DNA of 26,729 bases from CAZAAW01 sp964483325 (GTDB lineage: Bacteria > Pseudomonadota > Alphaproteobacteria > Rhizobiales > Kaistiaceae). Positions 7,117 to 13,550 of the stretch are shown here, piece by piece. The position numbers and the translations under genes were made by a program. Numbering within the stretch: position 1 is the stretch's first letter; every line of letters begins with the position of its first letter. A model generated the notes under the pieces. The model saw only the letters and a list, made by a program, of their open reading frames with translations. It was not told the DNA's origin and searched no databases. The stretch spans positions 1-26,729 of the forward strand of contig CAZAAW010000033.1 in the NCBI GenBank assembly GCA_964483325.1, given 5' to 3'.

Positions 7117-7186
7117 TCCCAAAGTTCAGGTACCCGCCTTTTCGCTGCACCCGACCCTTGGGCGCGCCGGTCTCCCAGTTTTGGGA
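7117..7186. promoter_or_regulatory. TCCCA-N4-TGGGA palindrome and degenerate upstream copy
   Basis: A perfect TCCCA-GTTT-TGGGA palindrome occupies 7173-7186, followed by TTTC. A degenerate copy starts at 7117 (TCCCA-AAGT-TCAGG), 56 bp upstream. The same palindrome with the same 3' flank occurs at 9328-9345 before the PQQ dehydrogenase gene. Here it lies about 130 bp before the cytochrome start codon, in the interval 6988-7316 that carries no gene other than the terminator at 7030-7061. It is a candidate binding site for the cluster's regulator. Confidence 0.6.
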
Positions 7187-7316
7187 TTTCGAAGGGCGCA
7201 TCCCCCTGCTTTGGTCACCGGCCAGGATGCGGCGTTGCCTCCGGCACGCCGGCCAGGACCCCGGAGCCGGTCAAGGCCCCGAACCGGAAACAAGCCCCCG
7301 AACTGGAAAGATGCCG

Positions 7317-7898
7317 ATGCCCTGCCTTCCCCGGAATGTCCGCCGCCTTCTAGCCGGCGGTCTTGTCGCCGGCTACGCCATGGCCAACGGCGCCATGCCG
7401 TCTGTCGGACAGGAAGTCGCTCCCGGGGAGACGCCGCCGGCGGCCGCGGCCGAGGCTCCGGCGGAGGCCATCGACCAGGCGCGGATCGATGCCGGCCTGC
7501 AGGTCTTCAAGGATGCGGGATGCCGCGCCTGCCACGGCTGGTCGGGCAACGGCCAGCCGGAAGGCCCCAACCCCGTCGGACCGTCGCTGCGCCAGACGAT
7601 CCTCGACTATGACGCGATCCGCATGACAGTCGCCTGCGGCCGGCCGGGCACGGCGATGCCCTTCTTCTACAAGAATGCCTATCGGCCGATCGGCAAGCCC
7701 GAATGCTACGATTCCACGTTGACGCAGCTCGGGACGGCGGCGCCGCCGGCGAACCCGAAGCGCTTCGACGCCAAGCAGATCGATGATCTTGCCTACTATG
7801 TTGCCAATTATGTGAAAGGCAAAGGCGACATCACTTACGAGCAGTGCGTCTATTTCTACGGGGACGGCGCCAAGGAATGTGACCGCTTCCCACACTAG
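7317..7898 (+). CDS. Periplasmic c-type cytochrome (PQQ-dehydrogenase partner)
   Basis: A monoheme c-type cytochrome of 193 residues. The heme site is CRACH (Cys69, Cys72, His73), and Met114 in GTAMPFF is the probable axial ligand. The N-terminus has basic residues then a hydrophobic stretch (about 9-27) typical of a Sec signal, followed by an Ala/Pro/Glu-rich linker to about 52. Four further cysteines after the heme region (in VACGRP, PECYD, EQCVYF and KECDRF) may form disulfides in the mature protein. I chose ATG 7317 because GGAAAG sits 6 bases upstream; ATG 7311 is too close to it. Its place next to a PQQ dehydrogenase and the shared upstream palindrome suggest that it takes electrons from that enzyme. 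Confidence 0.87.
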   Translation: MPCLPRNVRRLLAGGLVAGYAMANGAMPSVGQEVAPGETPPAAAAEAPAEAIDQARIDAGLQVFKDAGCRACHGWSGNGQPEGPNPVGPSLRQTILDYDAIRMTVACGRPGTAMPFFYKNAYRPIGKPECYDSTLTQLGTAAPPANPKRFDAKQIDDLAYYVANYVKGKGDITYEQCVYFYGDGAKECDRFPH

Positions 7899-8054
7899 AC
7901 ACGCTTGTCGCCAACGTTGCGGTTGTGGCTTTTTCCCGGGTGCCTATCCTAAAATATGGATCGGCCCCCGGCGCCGGCAGCGATTATCCTCAGTTCCGTG
8001 TCTGCCACGACCGGGGAGAGGTCGTCAGCAATCGCAAGCGACGGGGACTGGCAC

Positions 8055-9191
8055 ATGGTCATGCAAGGGCTTCGGGAAAGGATCGTCGACGCCGCCCTCA
8101 GGGGCAGCGGCTGGAACGAGGTCCTGCACGATGCGGCGCGCGAGGCTTGCGGCGTCGGAGCCACGCTGACCACGCTGCCCTGGACGACGAGCATCGTCTC
8201 GTCCCCGGGCCTCGCCCGCATGAATCAGATCTATTTTTCGGAGAACTGGATCGAGAACGATCCGCGGCTGCCGTTTTTCCTGTCGGCCATCCGGCAGCGC
8301 TCGGCCGATGTCATCACCGACGCTGCGGTGCCGTCTTCAGGATTCCGAGGGACGCCGTCCCATCGGTTTTTCACCGACGTGCTGCCGCGCAGCGGCACCG
8401 GCGATTTCGCCGCCAAATGCATATGGGGCGGCGGCGAATTCGGAATGATGTTCACCGTTCTGAAGGCGGCCGGCTCGACCTATTACGATCCCGAGCAGCT
8501 GGCGAGATTTGACGAGGTGGCCGATCTTATCTCGGTTGGCGTGCAGATCGCCGATCGCATGGATCGGTCCAAGGGCGAGCGCAGCGCGTTTTCCGTCCTG
8601 GACAGTGCCGGCCTGGGTGCCTTCGGCGTGCTGGCGGGGCGCATCGAAGCGCTCAATTCGGTGGCCCTAGAACTTCTCGGCGACGGGCTGGAGCTGGAGA
8701 ACGGCGGTTTCAGGGTCTGGTCGAGAAGCAGCGAGGCGGCGGTGCGCCGGCTTGTCGAAACCGCCCGCGACAGGGACGCGCCGTGCCCGACCACCGTCGC
8801 GCGCGTCCATCGGCCGAGCGGCCGCCAGGACCTCATCGTGAGGCTCATTCCCAATGTCTCCAGCCCCGGCGGGCAGCTCCATGAGATGTTCAGGCGTTCC
8901 GTCGACAGGCTCATCATCGTCGTCGATCCGGAGCGCCGGCAGCTTTCGCGGGCGGCCGAGAGCGCGTTTCGCGGCCTCGGGCTGACTGCCACGGAGGCGC
9001 AGGTGGCGGCCTGCATCGGCGCCGGGCTGACGGCGCATGCCGCGGCCGAGGAAACCGGTCTCACCGTCGCGACGGTCCGCACCTACATGAGAAATGTCTA
9101 CTCGAAGCTCGGCATCTCGCGTCAGTCGCAGCTGGCCTTGCTTTGCGTCGACCTGAGCTGGTTTCCGCCTCTGGAGCGCGGCGCCGCCTGA
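8055..9191 (+). CDS. LuxR-family transcriptional regulator
   Basis: A 378-residue regulator with a C-terminal LuxR/GerE HTH (about 310-360): LTATEAQVAACIGAGLTAHA followed by AEETGLTVATVRTYMRNVYS and KLGISRQSQL. The first 300 residues look like a divergent sensor region with no receiver phospho-acceptor pattern and no clear acyl-homoserine-lactone motif, so the signal is unknown. The GTG/TTG-free upstream frame allows an earlier ATG at 7956 (adding 33 residues), but it lacks a ribosome-binding site, whereas 8055 has ACGGGG about 8 bases before it. It sits between the cytochrome and PQQ dehydrogenase genes, both preceded by the same palindrome, and is the obvious candidate regulator of that set; this is inferred from position only. 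Confidence 0.85.
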   Translation: MVMQGLRERIVDAALRGSGWNEVLHDAAREACGVGATLTTLPWTTSIVSSPGLARMNQIYFSENWIENDPRLPFFLSAIRQRSADVITDAAVPSSGFRGTPSHRFFTDVLPRSGTGDFAAKCIWGGGEFGMMFTVLKAAGSTYYDPEQLARFDEVADLISVGVQIADRMDRSKGERSAFSVLDSAGLGAFGVLAGRIEALNSVALELLGDGLELENGGFRVWSRSSEAAVRRLVETARDRDAPCPTTVARVHRPSGRQDLIVRLIPNVSSPGGQLHEMFRRSVDRLIIVVDPERRQLSRAAESAFRGLGLTATEAQVAACIGAGLTAHAAAEETGLTVATVRTYMRNVYSKLGISRQSQLALLCVDLSWFPPLERGAA

Positions 9192-9327
9192 TCTCCGGGG
9201 GCCGAGGCCGCTTAGCTGCAGTCCCGGTCCTCATCGGCAATATTCGCCGGCGGGCGCGCAGCATTGGCTGCAACCTCAAAGTCTTCCGCACCTGCCAGCC
9301 CAGCCTGGACCTTGCCCGGGGACGGCC

Positions 9328-9345
9328 AATCCCAATTCTGGGATT
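9328..9345. promoter_or_regulatory. AATCCCAATTCTGGGATT palindrome upstream of PQQ dehydrogenase
   Basis: An 18-bp element with 7-bp perfect inverted arms (AATCCCA/TGGGATT) and a 4-base spacer, 97 bp upstream of the PQQ dehydrogenase start. The inner TCCCA-N4-TGGGA and the following TTTC match the site at 7173-7190. An extra half-site TTGGGAT follows at 9352-9358. The repetition before two functionally linked genes supports a regulatory role. Confidence 0.65.
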
Positions 9346-9442
9346 TCAATGTTGGGATATGCTTCCGCCGGCCTCCGCTGATACCGGACCCGGCCCTGCA
9401 ATAGCGGCAGGGCCAATATTCTCCGGTCGGAAGGAAGCGCCA

Positions 9443-11134
9443 ATGACATCAGGAACCAGGCACAAGCTCGCGGCGTCCGCCGCCGCGATGACGGCTGCCA
9501 TCTTTGCAAGCAATGCCTCTGCGGGGCCGATCACCTATGATCGGCTGCTCAGCCCGGAGGACGGCAACTGGCTGACGAACAATCGCACCTATGACGGCAG
9601 CCGCTACTCGCCCCTGGAGCAGATCAACCGGGAGACGGTCGGCGGGCTGAAGGTCGCCTTTGCCCTGCCTCTCATGCCCAACAACCGCGCCGGATTCGGC
9701 GGCGGCGTTCACGGCACGCCGCTCGTCGACGACGGCATCATGTATTTCGCCGACGGCATGAGCGTCGTCTACCGCATCGACGTCAGCGGCGGCGAGCGGG
9801 CCTATATCAACTGGATCATGAATCCCGAGACCGATCCCGAGCTCGGCGCCGTGGCGCAGATGCGCGGCGTCGCGGCGCTTGGCGACAGGATCTACTCGAC
9901 GACCAATGACGGCTACCTGCTGGCCATCGATGCGGCCTCCGGCGAGGTGCTGTGGAGCGCTGCGACGCAGGAGGATCAGGCGAGCTACACGACGGCGCTG
10001 CTCGCCACCGGCAGCAGCATCATCATGGGCGCCGGCGGCGACACCAACGGCCAACGCGGCCGCATCGAGGCGCACAGCCCGGAAGACGGTTCCCTGCTCT
10101 GGCGGTTCTGGATCATTCCGGGGCCGGGCGAGCCGGGCCATGAGACCTGGCCGCAGGATTCCGACATCTGGAAGGTCGGCGGCGGCAACATCTACGGGCC
10201 GGCGCCGACATTCGACCCCGAGTCCAACATGCTCTTTGCCGGCACCTCGAACCCGGCGCCGATCGCCGACCCGACCCTGCGGCCGGGCGACAACCTCTAC
10301 ACGGCAAGCACCGTCGCGCTCGACGCCCAGACCGGTGCGCTGAAGTGGTACTTCCAGTACACGCCCAACGATCAGTGGGACTATGACGAGCCCGGCTCGA
10401 TGCATCTCCTCAAGGTCGACGGGCAACTGCGCCTCGGCCATTTCGCGCGCAACGGCTTCTACTACATGCTCGATGCGGCGGACGGCCGCTTCCTCAAGGC
10501 CACGCAATACGTGACGGAGCTGAACTGGACGGCCGGCATCGACCCGAAGACCGGCAAGCCGGTGGAGTATGATCCGAGCCTCGCCGCCGGCGGCATCCAG
10601 CACTATGCCAACCGGCCCTATCTCGGCGAGAACAAGGCCGACCGGACCTGCCCGATTCCGCAGGGCGGCGTCAGCCACTGGCCGACGAGCTACAGCCACC
10701 GCACCAATCTCATCTATGCCTCCGGCATCGATGGCTGCAGCACGGCCTCGGCCATGGTCAGCCAGCCGACGTCGGGCGGTATCTGGGCGGTGAACATGAG
10801 CGGCGACATTGCCTTCAAGCGCAAGACGCCGTTCCCTTCCTATGGCGGAACGCTGTCGACCGCCGGCGGCCTCGTCTTCTCCTCGACGGTCGACGGCGAG
10901 GTGACGGCGCTCAACGACGAGACGCTCGAGACGCTGTGGCGCATCAATCTCGGCGGCGCCATCGAAGCACCGCCGATGACCTACGAGGTTGGCGGCAAGC
11001 AGTACGTCGCCATCGCCGTCGGCACCGACAAGATCAACCGCGGCGGCGGCTATCTGGCGAACGGCGATGATCCGAACGCGGCCTTCGTGGCGAACGCCCA
11101 GCCGTCCTGGATGCTCTACTTCTTCTCGCTCTGA
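9443..11134 (+). CDS. PQQ-dependent (quinoprotein) alcohol dehydrogenase
   Basis: A 563-residue periplasmic quinoprotein of the methanol/ethanol dehydrogenase family. A signal peptide (about 1-28, ending ASNASA-GP) is followed by eight beta-propeller W-motif blades. The catalytic Asp313 lies in NDQWDYDEP, and Asp315 two residues later matches the extra aspartate typical of lanthanide-using enzymes such as XoxF. Asn270 in TSNPAP fits the conserved metal-ligand asparagine, and PGPGEPGHETWPQDSDIW is nearly canonical. Two oddities stand out. The vicinal Cys-Cys before the RGVA segment is absent (VAQMRGVAAL, about 137-146), and the usual metal-ligand Glu region (GGEYGVRG type) reads GGDTNGQRG (198-206). 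AAGGAAG precedes the start. No cytochrome domain is fused; the separate cytochrome gene upstream is the likely acceptor. Confidence 0.9.
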   Translation: MTSGTRHKLAASAAAMTAAIFASNASAGPITYDRLLSPEDGNWLTNNRTYDGSRYSPLEQINRETVGGLKVAFALPLMPNNRAGFGGGVHGTPLVDDGIMYFADGMSVVYRIDVSGGERAYINWIMNPETDPELGAVAQMRGVAALGDRIYSTTNDGYLLAIDAASGEVLWSAATQEDQASYTTALLATGSSIIMGAGGDTNGQRGRIEAHSPEDGSLLWRFWIIPGPGEPGHETWPQDSDIWKVGGGNIYGPAPTFDPESNMLFAGTSNPAPIADPTLRPGDNLYTASTVALDAQTGALKWYFQYTPNDQWDYDEPGSMHLLKVDGQLRLGHFARNGFYYMLDAADGRFLKATQYVTELNWTAGIDPKTGKPVEYDPSLAAGGIQHYANRPYLGENKADRTCPIPQGGVSHWPTSYSHRTNLIYASGIDGCSTASAMVSQPTSGGIWAVNMSGDIAFKRKTPFPSYGGTLSTAGGLVFSSTVDGEVTALNDETLETLWRINLGGAIEAPPMTYEVGGKQYVAIAVGTDKINRGGGYLANGDDPNAAFVANAQPSWMLYFFSL

Positions 11135-11143
11135 CCAGCGCGG

Positions 11144-11167
11144 CCCGGGCGCTGCAAGGCGCCCGGG
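11144..11167 (+). terminator. GC hairpin after the PQQ dehydrogenase gene
   Basis: CCCGGGCGC (11144-11152) pairs with GCGCCCGGG (11159-11167) over a TGCAAG loop, 10 bp after the stop codon. No T-tract follows, so it may weaken rather than end transcription into the pentapeptide-repeat gene, or stabilise the dehydrogenase mRNA. Confidence 0.5.
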
Positions 11168-11206
11168 TCCCGCCTACCCCGATTTCCTCAAGGAAAGCTG
11201 GACAAT

Positions 11207-12697
11207 TTGTTGAAGCGCAGCCAGTGGCTCCGGTCCCCGGCGGTTGCGATGGCCGCGGCAATCATCGCCGGCACGGCTGTCACCGCCGAGGCGGCCGGCC
11301 CGCGCCCCGGCATCAGGGACCTCGTCCTCGGGCAGCCCTCCTGGGCGCAGCCCGCCGACTTTCAGGAATTCGCCTGCGGAACGAATGGCGGACCGCCGTC
11401 GCTGCGGCTGGACTCCTTCGCCGATGCGGGAAAATGCCGGCCGGAGCCGAGCGGCCTCCGCGAGGTGCAGTTCCGATACGATGACGAGGCCTATTACCTG
11501 GCCCTGACGCAGCGCGACGAGCTTCGCGCCGAGGTGCTGCAGGACAGCAAGCTCGGCGACTTTTCCATCCTGGCCTCCGGGCTTTTCGACAACGACGGCG
11601 TGCTGCGCGGCATTCGCGCCGTCACCGACGACCGCGTGCCGGACCGCGCCCGGCGGCAGGCGCATCGCATGGCCGTGTTCGTGCACATGCTCTACCGCGA
11701 CGAGGGATGGACCTGCGAAGACGTCCCACCCGCGGCGGGCGAGGAGCCGGTCGGCAACGTTCTCATCAAGCGGGACTGCCGCAAGGTGACGGACGACGGC
11801 TATCTCGTCCTGACCGAGCAACGCTATCTGCGGCGCCCAGGGCAGAGCATCATCGACCCCGCCAATGGCCAGCTGCGTCCGAGCCTCTTCGTCAGCACCA
11901 GCCGCTTCGAGCTCTACCAGGCCGATGCCGATGGCAGGCCGATCCTTGGCGGCTCGGCAAGGCCTGTTCCGCCGCCGGACGAGGCCGCCATCGCCGCCGA
12001 CGACCGGGAGGGGCTGTTTCTCGCCGGTCGCACGATCGACTGCCCGGGCTGCGACCTTGCCGGCGCCGATCTCAAGCGCCGGGTGCTGGCCGGCGCCAAT
12101 CTCGCCGGCGCCAACCTGGCGGGCGCCACGCTGCATCGGGCCAATCTGGAGAGGGCCGTCCTGGATGGTGCCAACCTCGCCGGCGCCAATCTCAACCTGG
12201 CCAACCTCGCCCGCGCCAGCCTTGTCGGCGCCGACCTTTCCGGAGCGCTGCTCTACAAGGCCAACGGAGCCGCGGCAGACTTCTCGCGTGCGATCCTCGA
12301 TCGGACGATAGCCGACGAAGCCCGTTTCACCGCCGGCAGGCTCAGCGGCGTCCAATGGAGCGAGGCCTCTGCCGTAGCCGCGAGCCTGGCCGGAAGCGAC
12401 CTAAGGAGCGCCAGGCTGAAGGGCACCAATCTCTCGCAGGCCGACCTCCAGCGGGCGGACCTCGCCAAGGCCGAGCTGACGGACGCGATCCTCTTCGAAG
12501 CCCGGCTTCGCGCCGCTACCCTGACCTCCGTCGATGCCGCCGAGGCCGACTTCCGGCGCGCCGACATGACCGACGTGAAGGCGGCCGGCGCCACCCTGAC
12601 AGGCGCCTCGCTTCAGGGAGCGCTGACCACCGGGCTCGACCTCAGCGGCGCGAGCCTCGGCAACGCCGTCATGCCGGACGGCCGCGCCGGGCGGTAG
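11207..12697 (+). CDS. Secreted pentapeptide-repeat protein
   Basis: A 496-residue exported protein. A signal peptide spans about 1-29 (VAMAAAIIAGTAVTAEA-A). A unique region of about 240 residues carries paired cysteines (FACGTNGG, GKCRPEP, WTCEDVP, RDCRKV). From about residue 275 to the end there are some 40 A(D/N)LXX pentapeptides, introduced by the typical CPGCDLAGADL. Such repeats fold as a right-handed four-sided beta-helix; secreted members are structural or binding proteins of unknown role. The start is one of two adjacent TTG codons (11207, 11210) behind AAGGAA. It lies 72 bp after the PQQ dehydrogenase on the same strand and may belong to the same unit despite the GC hairpin between them. 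It converges on the next gene with a 22-bp gap. Confidence 0.88.
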   Translation: MLKRSQWLRSPAVAMAAAIIAGTAVTAEAAGPRPGIRDLVLGQPSWAQPADFQEFACGTNGGPPSLRLDSFADAGKCRPEPSGLREVQFRYDDEAYYLALTQRDELRAEVLQDSKLGDFSILASGLFDNDGVLRGIRAVTDDRVPDRARRQAHRMAVFVHMLYRDEGWTCEDVPPAAGEEPVGNVLIKRDCRKVTDDGYLVLTEQRYLRRPGQSIIDPANGQLRPSLFVSTSRFELYQADADGRPILGGSARPVPPPDEAAIAADDREGLFLAGRTIDCPGCDLAGADLKRRVLAGANLAGANLAGATLHRANLERAVLDGANLAGANLNLANLARASLVGADLSGALLYKANGAAADFSRAILDRTIADEARFTAGRLSGVQWSEASAVAASLAGSDLRSARLKGTNLSQADLQRADLAKAELTDAILFEARLRAATLTSVDAAEADFRRADMTDVKAAGATLTGASLQGALTTGLDLSGASLGNAVMPDGRAGR

Positions 12698-12719
12698 GGA
12701 CTCGGGGCTCCGCTTCTCG

Positions 12720-13193
12720 TCAGCGCGCCACTTCCGCCTGCGCCGCCGCGATGCAGGCCCGCAGCCCCTCTCTGTCCTTGATGAAGGGCGTGACGCCGTG
12801 CAGCCCGTACGCCCTCGGCCAGATCATGATCGACTGCCGCGCCGGATCGCTCGCCGCCGCGCCGGCCCCGACGCAGACAAGCCGCGCCAGCCCCGGCCGG
12901 TCGCGATCCGGATCGCCGGCATCGTCTAGGATGAAGACGAGCCCCGGCGCGCCTGAGTCGCTGCCGGCCCGCAGGCAGGCTTCGGCATCTTCGACCGACC
13001 GGTCCAGGCAGTGCTCGACAAAGGGCAGGGGTTCCGCATCCACACGGTCGAGCAGCAGGTTGAGATAACGCAGCTGCCCGACGCGGGCATCATCCAGCGC
13101 CAGCACAGCCGCATCCTCGTCCGCCTGCGCCGCCGCGACGGCCGGATACCAGGCAAGTATCAGTAGGCTGAGAAGAAAGAGGAAGCGCTTCAT
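12720..13193 (-). CDS. Small secreted protein of unknown function
   Basis: An exported protein of 157 residues that I do not recognise. The N-terminus MKRFLFLLSLLILAWYPAVA is a clear signal peptide with cleavage expected after AVAAA. The mature part has four cysteines (EHCLDRS, EACLRAG, LVCVGAG, RACIAAA), which could form two disulfides, and an IMIWPRAYGLHGVTPFIKD segment. I chose ATG 13193 because the signal peptide begins there; the longer open frame upstream runs through a non-coding-looking palindromic region. The ribosome-binding site is weak. It converges on the pentapeptide-repeat gene and is divergent from the CRISPR-Cas operon, so its own promoter must lie in 13194-13550. Confidence 0.7.
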   Translation of the reverse strand: MKRFLFLLSLLILAWYPAVAAAQADEDAAVLALDDARVGQLRYLNLLLDRVDAEPLPFVEHCLDRSVEDAEACLRAGSDSGAPGLVFILDDAGDPDRDRPGLARLVCVGAGAAASDPARQSIMIWPRAYGLHGVTPFIKDREGLRACIAAAQAEVAR

Positions 13194-13550
13194 GGCCGCT
13201 TGGCCCTGAGGCAACGTTAGACCTCTCTTTGGTCTTCGCAGCGTGGTACCCATCATCTGATCTCCAATGAGGCCTCGAAAGGAGTATCTTCGAGGAAAAC
13301 TGCGCGTTGTGGCGCTTCGCGGCGCAGGCCAATCTTCAAAAAAGCCCGGGCTTTTGTAATCCGGGAAGGGGATCCCATTGGTGATCACCAATGGGTTGGG
13401 ACTAGCGTGGAGTCCAGCCCCGCGCCGTCCCCTGCGACGCTCACCAGGCAAGATTCGATTCGCGCAATATAAGCTTCTTGGCAAGCGCAGCGAAAAAGAA
13501 TTGATCTTGACCGTGGCCGGAGCTACCCTGCATTGCAGGGGGGAAGAAGG
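13194..13550. other. Palindrome-rich intergenic region upstream of cas3
   Basis: This 357-bp stretch separates a leftward secreted-protein gene from the rightward cas operon and has no convincing gene. It holds four inverted repeats: CCTCGAA/TTCGAGG (13273-13295), AAAAGCCCGGGCTTTT (13340-13355), a perfect 22-bp palindrome centred on TGATCA (13374-13395), and CCCTGCA-T-TGCAGGG (13526-13540). A TATAAG hexamer occurs at 13468-13473 without a good -35 partner. The base composition is less GC-rich than flanking genes. No direct repeats with regular spacing were found, so this is not a CRISPR array. Confidence 0.7.
13374..13395. promoter_or_regulatory. Perfect 22-bp palindrome upstream of the cas operon
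   Basis: The arm CCCATTGGTGA is followed directly by its exact complement TCACCAATGGG, with no spacer. A perfect palindrome of this length is very unlikely by chance. The site lies about 155 bp upstream of the cas3 start and about 180 bp from the divergent secreted-protein gene. A dimeric repressor or activator site controlling one or both is the simplest reading; no candidate regulator is encoded next to it. Confidence 0.6.

Noticed and set aside
7956..8054. Upstream extension of the LuxR-type gene from ATG 7956
   Set aside because: It has no ribosome-binding site, and TAAAAT directly abuts the codon; the ATG at 8055 has better spacing. It is kept as an alternative only.
13340..13355. AAAAGCCCGGGCTTTT as a factor-independent terminator
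   Set aside because: The palindrome has no loop, so a stable hairpin would lose its central GC pairs. It is listed as part of the palindromic region instead.
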